Made by a program: the position numbers and the translations under genes | Assembly: GCA_012728465.1 (NCBI GenBank) | Contig: JAAYFB010000395.1 | Coordinates: forward strand, 1-7,235 | Direction: 5' to 3' | Origin: Proteiniphilum sp. | Lineage (GTDB): Bacteria; Bacteroidota; Bacteroidia; Bacteroidales; Dysgonomonadaceae | Length of the DNA: 7,235 nt | Shown: piece by piece, positions 1 through 5,968 of the stretch | How positions within the stretch are numbered: the first letter of the stretch is position 1 | Layout: each line of letters opens with the position of its first letter | The notes under the pieces: model-generated | What the model was told of the DNA's origin: nothing | The model's database searches: none | The model's input: only the letters and a program-made list of their open reading frames with translations

Positions 1-53
1 AGTAAATTATCTCTATATCAATATTTTTATAAATGCAATTAAGTGCCAAGGCT

Positions 54-75
54 TGTATGTAACCGTGTATGTAAC
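54..75. repeat. Tandem 10-bp direct repeat
   Basis: TGTATGTAAC occurs exactly at 54-63 and 66-75, a 12-bp period (about one helical turn). Nearby are three inverted repeats: GCAACTAA/TTAGTTGC (82-89 and 103-110), CCCTAA/TTAGGG (136-141 and 154-159) and ATTTAC/GTAAAT (160-165 and 174-179). No gene is convincing in 1-215. The concentration of short repeats could mark protein-binding sites or the edge of a mobile element, but I recognise no specific site. Confidence 0.4.
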
Positions 76-215
76 ACAGAGGCAACTAAGGTTTATTACT
101 TATTAGTTGCTAAAAGCCGATAAACAAAAAAACCACCCTAAAGGGAGTTCAACTTAGGGATTTACGAAAACAAGTAAATTTTTGACCGACTCTCTTCAAG
201 CGGAAACACGAAAAT

Positions 216-257
216 AAAGACTGTACCGAAGGATAAAACCTTTAGTGCAGTCTTTTT
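216..257. terminator. Bidirectional intrinsic terminator after hsdS
   Basis: AAAGACTGTAC (216-226) pairs with GTGCAGTCTTT (245-255) through an 11-bp stem containing one G-T pair. The loop holds a second small stem, AAGG/CCTT (229-232 and 239-242). A T-run follows on the plus strand (253-257) and ATTTT follows on the minus strand (215-211). It begins about 10 bp after the hsdS stop codon, so it should end the restriction-modification operon. It also argues that no further gene is co-transcribed downstream of hsdS. Confidence 0.8.
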
Positions 258-267
258 CATTATAAAT

Positions 268-1764
268 TCAAAATGTGCAGCTTACTTCTATATCATCAGC
301 TATTTTTGCAATTGCATCGTCCAATTTTGATTGCAACTGTTTCATTGATGTATCAATTTCGTGTATTCCAGATTTATCGTTGTAGGTATTATCATAATTT
401 AAGAAACCATCTAAATTACATTGAGAAGGATTATATTCTTTATTCTCTGAGTGGTATAGGCTGACAATTTCTTTTTCTATTTTGTCTCCAAACCTTGGAA
501 ACTTTAAAAAGTCCCAATATTTTATTGCCATACTACCTCCGTTTCCACCAACAGCATATGAATCTATCATTCCATTTGCCCTGTACCAATCTAAGAACAG
601 TTTAACAAAAATACTTTTTGTTAAATCATCCGAATTGTGGTTTAGGGTTATTCCATGTATATTGGTAATGGTTTTATCTGATGTTTCAAATATGACCAGA
701 GATCGACCCTTTTCGTTACCTTCTGCCCCAAAAATTATATCCCCAGTTTTTAAGGTCTTAAGTCTGTTTGGATTACCAAGATATTCTATCTGTGAAACAG
801 TACCATATTTTGAAATGAAATTCGGAAGAATGAGCGTGTAAAAACCAGCCTTCTTTTCTTTCGTTTGAATTGAAATACCAATATTAGATATTTGCAAATT
901 TTGTCCTCTGCTAATGTCAAACCCCATTTCTTTTATTGTTTTATAACCATGTGCATAATTATGAACTAAAAACTGTTTGTTTTTAAATTCTTCTGTATAT
1001 AGTGCTGAATCCATCCTATCAAGTTCCATAATTTCATTAAGTGTGGGTTGAGAAAATGTATACGTTATTTCCTTTTGATTAGATGTAAGCTCCTGTTGTA
1101 TCATATTTATAATTGAATTGTGCTTTTCCCGTATAGCAATTTCCTTATTGATTATAGCCTGCATTAATAATTCTATGTAGCGTATAGTATCGTTGCCTTT
1201 TGTTTTTGGCATAGGAATTTTACATTCTAAAAATTTTGTTTTGCCATGTCTTATTGTAGAACCACGAGGAACGATAAAATCTATCTGCTGTCTAAAAAGG
1301 TCATTCTTAATAAACGCAAGTAAATACAATTTATACTTCTTAATTGGTAATCTGTATATTCCACCGCATAGCATTGAATTTGGATAATCCTTATCAAGAA
1401 TTACTATTTCACCTACATTACTATCCTTAGATATGATAATATCGCCTTTCTTTAAATTCATGCTTACAAAAGCCTGATGTTTGATATACTCTGTAGCATC
1501 CTTCGTCTCATTCAAAAGATATGATTCTTCTTGCAATGCTTTTGTTTTGATAAATACATAATTAGAAGAATCAACATAGCAATCACTTCCTACTTCAATT
1601 CCGAGGTCTGATCTTAAAAGCGGGCGTTCAAGGAAATCAGCAACAGTTTTAATATTACTATTTTTAATACAGAATGTTTTATATTGTGTTGCCGATAGGG
1701 TAAAATTACGTTCCGTTATCTCGTTCAAGGTTGTATATTGAGGAATGTCTATGTATGTTTTCAT
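268..1764 (-). CDS. hsdS: Type I-like restriction-modification specificity subunit (HsdS family)
   Basis: This 498-aa protein is the DNA-recognition subunit that would guide the adjacent methyltransferase/nuclease to a bipartite target. It has the two-repeat layout of HsdS: target-recognition domain 1 at about residues 1-187, a conserved spacer helix at about 190-228, domain 2 at about 235-425, and a C-terminal helical segment at about 426-490. Each recognition domain ends in a Pro-containing stretch of the family type (KIPMPK near 182-187; KFPRFG near 421-426), and domain 1 has the typical GSTIRHGK region (168-175). The start is ATG at 1764-1762, preceded by AGAGGGG at 1780-1774. The gene lies 18 bp after the methyltransferase stop and ends just before a strong terminator, so it is the last gene of the operon. 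Both halves look intact. The length is slightly above a typical 400-450 aa HsdS. The exact DNA target cannot be read from sequence alone. Confidence 0.88.
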   Translation of the reverse strand: MKTYIDIPQYTTLNEITERNFTLSATQYKTFCIKNSNIKTVADFLERPLLRSDLGIEVGSDCYVDSSNYVFIKTKALQEESYLLNETKDATEYIKHQAFVSMNLKKGDIIISKDSNVGEIVILDKDYPNSMLCGGIYRLPIKKYKLYLLAFIKNDLFRQQIDFIVPRGSTIRHGKTKFLECKIPMPKTKGNDTIRYIELLMQAIINKEIAIREKHNSIINMIQQELTSNQKEITYTFSQPTLNEIMELDRMDSALYTEEFKNKQFLVHNYAHGYKTIKEMGFDISRGQNLQISNIGISIQTKEKKAGFYTLILPNFISKYGTVSQIEYLGNPNRLKTLKTGDIIFGAEGNEKGRSLVIFETSDKTITNIHGITLNHNSDDLTKSIFVKLFLDWYRANGMIDSYAVGGNGGSMAIKYWDFLKFPRFGDKIEKEIVSLYHSENKEYNPSQCNLDGFLNYDNTYNDKSGIHEIDTSMKQLQSKLDDAIAKIADDIEVSCTF

Positions 1765-1782
1765 TATTTTGCACCCCTCTCA

Positions 1783-3909
1783 TTATAGAAATAGTTTTTT
1801 GAGTGTATCTTCTTGGCTGTTACACCATGCCTTGAATGCAGCAACTGTTTCTGTGAATTCTTCATCAAGTTGTGCTGTTCCATCTTGATTAATCTCTTTT
1901 TCAAAAGTTACTGGATTAATGCGGTACTTAGTCTCAAAACACTTAACTTTATTTTTAGTTTTGACCTCGTATCCAACCTTTTTGATTTCCTTAGAAAAAA
2001 CTTGATAATTATTTTTTTTGAGTATTTGCAACTCTTTCTTCGACGGCTTGTATGCAAAAATTAAAGTAGGAGATACACCTGCTTCAGCAAAAATATTCGG
2101 AGGTAAATCGACTATAGCTACGATTCGCATATTCTCACAAAGCCATTTTCGAGCTTCCTTATGTGCATCAATGGAAGCTATGGAATTAGATAGAACTATT
2201 GCCATTCGCCCGTTTTCTTTTAAAATACGCACAGCGTTTTCTAAAAAGATAACACCCATGTCAATCTTAGTTTGTCCGTACCGATTCCATAATTCGTAGC
2301 ATTCGGCAATGGATAGTTCATCTCCATTAGGCACCCATGAGCGCGCTTCTCCAAAAGGGGGATTGGTTAATACTATATCAAATTTCTTTAGATGTTTTCC
2401 GTCAACACGGTTGTCCCACTTGCCGTTGTAATTATGAGGTCTTGTAGGAGTTTGCGGTACCAGTTGGATTACTTCTCCATCATCACTAAATTTTGAAAGA
2501 ATAGAACCTAAACCATCGCTCTGTGCTTCAATCGTTGCATTACCGTCACCATTTAATAGCATATTTAGAGTAGCAAGCTTAACCATATCCTCATCAATAT
2601 CCATACCATAGACATTTGTATCGTCCAATTTACCATTGGATTTTACATAAGATACGGATAGAAAATCTGCAATTCCAACAGTAGGGTCAATTATACTATC
2701 ATCATGTTTAGGATTAACTATATCTACAACAAAATCAATGATTTGTAACGGAGTAATAAATTGGGCGTTATCTGCCTTGCTAAATTGTGATGCAAATTCA
2801 TAGAACACCAACTGGTATAGGTTGTTCCTTTCAGAATGTGTAAAACTGTAATTCTGAAATTGTTTTACGATTTGAATAGCGACCTTCACTTGATTTATGT
2901 TAGTCCCATTAAAATAATTTTCATTAAGTATCTTTGTATATGATGTTTTAGCATCAATGCGCAGACTTTCTAAGCGGTTGAGAAAATCTTGAATACTGTC
3001 ATCAGTGAGGGTAGAATATTGCTCTTCGACGGGATTGATATAAAACCTTAAATTTCCGTTATTATGCTTCTCATCATATATTTTTAATGCAATGAGTTGA
3101 ATAAGTATATTATACCCTTTTTGGTTTACCAATCCGCATTTATCCATTGTGTGCAAAATTTGGTATAAAGCATCGTTCAATTTGCGCGAGTCATTTTTTG
3201 ATATAGTTCCTAACTCGGATAAACTTCTGCCTGCATAGTTTGTAATTTTTTTAGTATCTTCATCATATGTGAGCATTTCATCAAAAGACAAGATATTAGC
3301 ATATGCATCCGGAACATCAAATGTTGCATCAATTTTGCCTTTGCTTTCAACATTGAACTCATCACTTAATCTAAGATATCTCTTTCCAGAACTCCTAAAT
3401 AGGTATAATCTACCTTCGTCATACAGAACACCAAAGACGGTGTGTTTAGAAGATTCGTTCATATAGGCTTTTAATTGACTATTAAAAACACCTTTTATAT
3501 CTTTGCTATTTTCTTTTTTGAATTCAAAACCACAAAGCAGGTGTTCTTTAAGCCAATTTAACTCATCCCATTTAGAATCATCTTTCTTGGTATGTAGTGC
3601 TTCATAATGAGAAAACCAATCTTTATCATCAAAAATTGCACCATCAAGTTTTATAGGAGCAGCAGACTTGTTACCTTTTGGGAAAGAGACCTCAGTGCCT
3701 ATAAAATCCTTAGAACAAAGCCCAGAATTAATCATGCTATGAATAAACTGCCACTTATAATACTGTTCATTATGAGTACCGTCTTTCTTAAAGAGATTTG
3801 TTTCTTGTTTACCGACTGTTAAATGCACAGGGACAATACAGTCGATTTTCTTATCCGTAAAATGAGCGAGATCAAAATTAATCTTATTAATTTCAAATGA
3901 CGAATTCAT
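1783..3909 (-). CDS. Fused PD-(D/E)XK-type nuclease / N6-adenine DNA methyltransferase (HsdM-like, BcgI-type RM subunit)
   Basis: This 708-aa protein should carry both adenine methylation and, probably, DNA cleavage. Residues about 45-175 resemble the HsdR N-terminal nuclease fold: E48, then KLDG with D89, then E129-F130-K131 (the D...ExK core), then QLKAY at Q145-Y149, the QxxxY motif known from type I R subunits. A helical region (about 230-375) leads into the N6-Mtase domain: DPTVGIADFL at 408-417 (motif I), YGMDIDE at 434-440, and the catalytic NPPF at 516-519 (motif IV). Motif I is unusual in having G-I-A where G-x-G is expected. No helicase motifs are present. HsdM proteins are commonly about 500 aa, and the extra N-terminus explains the length. 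The ATG at 3909-3907 overlaps the xre stop (ATGA), with GGAGG at 3923-3919. Hence it is translationally coupled to xre and followed by hsdS. Methyltransferase identity is firm; the nuclease activity is inferred from motifs. Confidence 0.85.
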   Translation of the reverse strand: MNSSFEINKINFDLAHFTDKKIDCIVPVHLTVGKQETNLFKKDGTHNEQYYKWQFIHSMINSGLCSKDFIGTEVSFPKGNKSAAPIKLDGAIFDDKDWFSHYEALHTKKDDSKWDELNWLKEHLLCGFEFKKENSKDIKGVFNSQLKAYMNESSKHTVFGVLYDEGRLYLFRSSGKRYLRLSDEFNVESKGKIDATFDVPDAYANILSFDEMLTYDEDTKKITNYAGRSLSELGTISKNDSRKLNDALYQILHTMDKCGLVNQKGYNILIQLIALKIYDEKHNNGNLRFYINPVEEQYSTLTDDSIQDFLNRLESLRIDAKTSYTKILNENYFNGTNINQVKVAIQIVKQFQNYSFTHSERNNLYQLVFYEFASQFSKADNAQFITPLQIIDFVVDIVNPKHDDSIIDPTVGIADFLSVSYVKSNGKLDDTNVYGMDIDEDMVKLATLNMLLNGDGNATIEAQSDGLGSILSKFSDDGEVIQLVPQTPTRPHNYNGKWDNRVDGKHLKKFDIVLTNPPFGEARSWVPNGDELSIAECYELWNRYGQTKIDMGVIFLENAVRILKENGRMAIVLSNSIASIDAHKEARKWLCENMRIVAIVDLPPNIFAEAGVSPTLIFAYKPSKKELQILKKNNYQVFSKEIKKVGYEVKTKNKVKCFETKYRINPVTFEKEINQDGTAQLDEEFTETVAAFKAWCNSQEDTLKKLFL

Positions 3910-4136
3910 ATTTTATTTCCTCCATCCTGCACCTCATTAGGTACAAATTCTAAAATATCATCAACCTTGCAGTCTAAAACCCTGCAAATGGTTTCTATGC
4001 TCTCCAAAGACACATAGTTGTTGCGTTTAAGCCGGGTTAATATATTACCAGAAAATCCAGCTCTGCGTTGTAATTCAACATTGGATATGTCTTTTTCAAT
4101 CATCAAGTGAAATAACTTTTTATAGCTGACAGCCAT
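3906..4136 (-). CDS. Small Xre/Cro-CI-type HTH regulator of the RM operon
   Basis: This 76-aa protein is almost entirely one Cro/C1-type helix-turn-helix domain. The pattern VELQRRAGFSGNILTRLKR (about 20-38) fits helices 2-3 of the fold, and LESIETICRVLDCKVDDILEF (44-64) is the characteristic closing segment of the family. It is the first gene of the operon and overlaps the methyltransferase start by 4 bp. The start is ATG 4136-4134, with GGAGGTG at 4147-4141. By position and size it is comparable to controller (C) proteins of restriction-modification systems, which time expression of methylation and cleavage. A palindrome inside its promoter (4176-4195) is the obvious candidate operator. That it is the operator-binding protein is an inference. 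Confidence 0.85.
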   Translation of the reverse strand: MAVSYKKLFHLMIEKDISNVELQRRAGFSGNILTRLKRNNYVSLESIETICRVLDCKVDDILEFVPNEVQDGGNKI

Positions 4137-4157
4137 TCCGCACCTCCATGTGTTTCG

Positions 4158-4166
4158 TGGTATAAT
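4158..4166 (+). promoter_or_regulatory. Possible divergent extended -10 promoter
   Basis: TGGTATAAT is a perfect extended -10 (TGnTATAAT) on the plus strand, with no recognisable -35. It would start transcription near 4173 and read toward the 91-aa gene through a leader of about 180 nt. The stretch 4200-4340 between them shows no gene and no other convincing promoter. Confidence 0.3.
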
Positions 4167-4172
4167 ATGTCC

Positions 4173-4201
4173 ATCTTATCACGCAAAAGTGATAATTACA
4201 A
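4173..4201 (-). promoter_or_regulatory. Probable xre-RM operon promoter
   Basis: On the minus strand TTGTAA (4201-4196) and TAAGAT (4178-4173) are separated by exactly 17 bp. Each matches the sigma-A consensus at 4 of 6 positions. An alternative -10, TATTAT at 4167-4162, is a better hexamer but has no good -35. In either case the promoter sits just upstream of the xre ribosome binding site. Confidence 0.5.
4176..4195. promoter_or_regulatory. Candidate Xre operator (perfect inverted repeat)
   Basis: TTATCAC (4176-4182) and GTGATAA (4189-4195) are perfect inverted arms around a 6-bp GCAAAA spacer. The 20-bp element spans nearly all of the -35/-10 spacer of the likely xre promoter, the classic place for a dimeric repressor. 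It also lies just downstream of a plus-strand extended -10 (TGGTATAAT, 4158-4166). Binding could therefore control both directions. No other copy was noticed in the window. Confidence 0.6.
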
Positions 4202-4351
4202 TATGAAGATGTAAATTTCACAATTAACTTGCCTACCAAAACGGTACTCGAGCATATCAACCTTATAAAACTAAATTGAGCAATGAAAATGAGGAAAATG
4301 ACTTGCTATTATCCTTTTTCAGAGCAATATATGTAGTGAAGGAGGTGCCGC

Positions 4352-4627
4352 ATGAGTAGGGACTGGACACAGGAAGAATTACAGAATGCAAGCAAGGCTA
4401 TGAAAGAAGCTGGGCATTTAGGATATGAAGAATTTTGCGAACAGCTGAACAAGACTATTTTCACAGGATTATGCAAGGATGCAGATAATAACCTTATTAG
4501 AATCAGTGGCCCATATAACTGCAAAGAAGAATTAGAAGAGCAACTGCAGGAGCATTTCAGCCTCTTGAAAGTAATCACAGTGTTATCTGAGGAGGACATT
4601 GCTTTTATCAAGGAAAATCTCAAATAA
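4352..4627 (+). CDS. Small acidic hypothetical protein (91 aa)
   Basis: This is a complete small gene of unknown function. GGAGGTG at 4341-4347 is well placed before ATG 4352, and a dedicated terminator follows 14 bp after the stop. The protein looks helical and soluble, with no signal peptide or membrane segment. The N-terminus (DWTQEELQNASKAMKEAG, residues 4-21) and C-terminus (LSEEDIAFIKENLK) are amphipathic, and glutamates are abundant. Cysteines are at 29, 41 and 57 but form no clear metal motif. It is divergent from the xre-methyltransferase-hsdS operon and may share its control region, so a role linked to the RM system is possible. Small proteins of this general look occur in integrative elements of Firmicutes, but I cannot name the family. 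Confidence 0.75.
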   Translation: MSRDWTQEELQNASKAMKEAGHLGYEEFCEQLNKTIFTGLCKDADNNLIRISGPYNCKEELEEQLQEHFSLLKVITVLSEEDIAFIKENLK

Positions 4628-4641
4628 GCCATCACTAAAAT

Positions 4642-4691
4642 AAGCCTCGTTACTGTACCCACACTGGGCATGGTAGCGAGGTTTATTTTTT
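4642..4691 (+). terminator. Intrinsic terminator after the 91-aa gene
   Basis: AAGCCTCGTTACTGT (4642-4656) pairs with ATGGTAGCGAGGTTT (4670-4684) over 15 positions, four of them G-T wobbles. The loop closes further with CCCA/TGGG. A run of six T follows at 4686-4691. It is a strong rightward terminator that isolates the 91-aa gene from the sequence downstream. Confidence 0.85.
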
Positions 4692-4700
4692 GTTTCTGCC

Positions 4701-4925
4701 ATGACAAAGTCTTTTAGATCTTTCGCTTGGGGTGCATCAAGTTTTAATGTGGAAGTTATAAAGAAACAACCTGTGAAGGTTCCGACAAAAAATAAAAAAC
4801 CAGATTATAGCGTTATGGAATCTTTGATATCTGCAGTGCAAAAGCTTGTCATTAAGGATGTTGTGTTATATGCTGACAAGAAAATTGCTGCCACAAAAAA
4901 CATTGTAAGAGAAGAATATGATTAA
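4701..4925 (+). CDS. Hypothetical 74-aa frame, possibly a 3' gene remnant
   Basis: The frame encodes a lysine-rich protein with a plausible amino-acid make-up (FAWGASSFN near 8-16, then a basic PVKVPTKNKKP stretch at 24-34, then a helical C-terminal half). There is no ribosome binding site before ATG 4701. The start lies only 10 bp after the T-run of a terminator, and an in-frame TAG lies at 4674-4676 within the terminator stem. I see no promoter. It may therefore be the surviving 3' end of a longer gene. It ends 40 bp before a frameshifted acidic gene on the same strand. No family is recognised. Alternatives are a short unexpressed frame or a real gene with weak initiation. Confidence 0.4.
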   Translation: MTKSFRSFAWGASSFNVEVIKKQPVKVPTKNKKPDYSVMESLISAVQKLVIKDVVLYADKKIAATKNIVREEYD

Positions 4926-4965
4926 TAAAGTGATTCTTTAAAGGGAGGATAGGGGTTAGAACTAA

Positions 4966-5261
4966 ATGATTTCCAAAAGACTTTCTTTGGAAATTAATGA
5001 TGACTTTGGTCTTGAAGAAATCTGGGAAAAAGAAATCTCTATTTTACTGAAAACTTAGATAAAACCATTAATTATATTTTAAATGACTGTCCTGATGAAG
5101 AATTCTACTGGATGAGTGAAGTTTTTGAAGAAATTGTGCAAAATACACAAAATATAGATTTTATTAATGCCATTAAAGAAAGACTAAAAAAGGTATCTAA
5201 TGAAAAATACTATAAAGACATAGAACAAGAAATAGAAGATGCTGTAGATTATTTAGAATAA
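4966..5261 (+). pseudogene. Frameshifted small acidic protein, possible immunity-protein remnant
   Basis: ATG 4966, with AGGGG at 4951-4955 and GGGAGG at 4943-4948 upstream, opens a 30-codon frame ending in TAG at 5056-5058. The -1 frame then carries on without a stop to TAA at 5259-5261. It reads NLDKTINYILNDCPDEEFY, WMSEVFEEIVQ and so on, ending in EIEDAVDYLE. Joining the two gives about 98 residues, the size of a small domain. The 3' part from 5049 has 19 acidic versus 7 basic residues. Loss of one base in an A-run (5027-5031) or T-run (5042-5045) would explain the break. The composition and the DEEFYWMSEVFEEI style remind me of immunity proteins of polymorphic toxin systems, but that assignment is tentative. 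A terminator follows directly. A sequencing error could also cause the frameshift. Confidence 0.55.
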
Positions 5262-5267
5262 TTTTAA

Positions 5268-5305
5268 AAAACCACACTCGAGAGTGAAATCTTTAGTGTG
5301 GTTTT
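5268..5305. terminator. Intrinsic terminator, usable in both directions
   Basis: AAAACCACACT (5268-5278) and AGTGTGGTTTT (5295-5305) form a perfect 11-bp stem with a 16-nt loop. A's precede and T's end the stem. It begins 6 bp after the stop of the frameshifted acidic gene. It could also stop leftward transcripts from the cupin side. Confidence 0.8.
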
Positions 5306-5441
5306 CCTTTGCTCCGCTTGAAGCTGTTCATTTAATTTTCATTCAATCCCTATGTGAAAGCTTCTAATGGGTGGCATTTTTGTTCGGCAAAGGACACGAG
5401 TTTAATACAAAATGCACCCGATAGCCTTGCTTCCGTTTGTT

Positions 5442-5496
5442 GGGTGAACACCCTTACAGTTTCCCGTTTGTTCCGTGTGTAGGGGTGAACACCCTT
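5442..5496. repeat. Two copies of GGGTGAACACCCTT in a non-coding gap
   Basis: GGGTGAACACCCTT is found exactly at 5442-5455 and 5483-5496. Each copy is itself nearly palindromic (GGGTG/CACCC around AA). Related CCGTTTGTT sequence precedes each copy (5433-5441 and 5464-5472), so the repeat unit is longer and imperfect. The surrounding 5306-5556 gap has no credible gene on either strand. Its only other structure is a GAAGCT/AGCTTC pair (5320-5325 and 5359-5364). Confidence 0.55.
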
Positions 5497-5556
5497 GATA
5501 CATAAATAAAGCCAATACTCTTCAATACTATTTTTCGTGCTTCCAATTCTTTGATC

Positions 5557-5871
5557 TCAGTTTTTTGGAGCGGGAGCCTTCACAACAATTAACTCCAAGG
5601 TTTCATCATGCAGATTTTTTACATTCATTTTTGTTTGAAATGGAATCTTTAGAAGAGTGCCGGATTCATATTCATGTATGTCCTGTTCGTCCAAGCCAAT
5701 GGAGAGAATTCCGCGAACGATAGTCATGTATACGTTTGAATTGGAAAAATGCTCAGGCAAGCCCTCGCTTTTGTTAAACACCATATGCAGATAGTGTACA
5801 TTCTCATCAAAGATGATCCTCTCTACAGCTTTGTCATTACCCTTTGATAATTTAAATATCTGTTCAACCAT
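5557..5871 (-). CDS. Small single-domain cupin protein
   Basis: This 104-aa soluble protein has a single cupin (beta-barrel) domain. Cupin motif 1 is recognisable as GLPEHFSNSNVYMTIVRG (37-54), with the usual LPEH and closing G. Motif 2 is around ESGTLLKIPFQTKMNVKN (69-86). Only H41 of the usual metal-binding His/Glu set is clearly in place: the second motif-1 His, the Glu and the motif-2 His are replaced, although H26 and H29 lie nearby. A ligand-binding or altered-metal role is more likely than a standard dioxygenase. The start is ATG 5871-5869 after a perfect AGGAGGT (5886-5880). It lies downstream of the ferredoxin gene on the same strand but has its own promoter with a Crp/Fnr-type palindrome at -41.5. 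The substrate is unknown. Confidence 0.8.
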   Translation of the reverse strand: MVEQIFKLSKGNDKAVERIIFDENVHYLHMVFNKSEGLPEHFSNSNVYMTIVRGILSIGLDEQDIHEYESGTLLKIPFQTKMNVKNLHDETLELIVVKAPAPKN

Positions 5872-5913
5872 TGCGGTATACCTCCTGGTTTTATATTCTT
5901 TGCAGTGATCTCT

Positions 5914-5919
5914 ATTATA
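5914..5919 (-). promoter_or_regulatory. -10 box of the cupin promoter
   Basis: TATAAT on the minus strand (5919-5914) predicts a start near 5907 and a 35-nt leader to the cupin ATG. No TTGACA-like -35 lies at the right distance; that position is occupied by the palindrome. This pattern is typical of an activator-dependent promoter. Confidence 0.6.
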
Positions 5920-5933
5920 TCATAACGAGTTAC

Positions 5934-5963
5934 CATTACTTGTTGTAATTACAACAAGTAATG
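5934..5963. promoter_or_regulatory. 30-bp perfect palindrome, candidate Crp/Fnr-type operator
   Basis: The arm CATTACTTGTTGTAA (5934-5948) is followed immediately by its exact reverse complement (5949-5963). The core TGTTG-N6-CAACA (5941-5956) has CRP-like geometry (compare TGTGA-N6-TCACA) and matches the site at 6652-6675. Its centre (5948.5) is 29.5 bp upstream of the cupin TATAAT, i.e. -41.5. Neither strand has a T-run after it, so a terminator role is unlikely. Confidence 0.7.
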
Positions 5964-5968
5964 TCTTA

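Noticed and set aside
2..106. Open frame without a start from the left edge, about 34 codons, as a possible gene 3' end
   Set aside because: It is too short and unrecognisable. Tandem repeats explain much of its sequence, and an upstream gene cannot be seen.
273..3822. Several 60-120 codon plus-strand frames inside the RM operon
   Set aside because: They are antisense to convincing hsdS and methyltransferase coding sequence and have no family features.
4309..4707. 132-codon open frame on the minus strand
   Set aside because: It lies antisense across the 91-aa gene and runs through the terminator at 4642-4691. It has no plausible ribosome binding site and a Ser/Leu/Cys-rich shadow composition.
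5009..5058. Programmed -1 frameshift joining the two halves of the acidic gene
   Set aside because: No X-XXY-YYZ slippery heptamer is in the correct frame in the overlap. A one-base deletion in a homopolymer or a sequencing error is simpler.
194..5323. 11-bp inverted match CTTCAAGCGGA (194-204) and its complement (5313-5323) as element termini
   Set aside because: An 11-bp match at this distance is expected by chance in a window of this size, and no target duplication or transposase is visible.
5310..5556. Short minus-strand reading frames across the repeat gap
   Set aside because: All are interrupted by stops within about 35 codons and lack starts with ribosome binding sites.
5934..5963. 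30-bp palindrome as a terminator of the ferredoxin gene
   Set aside because: No T-run follows on either strand, and its placement relative to the cupin TATAAT fits an operator much better.
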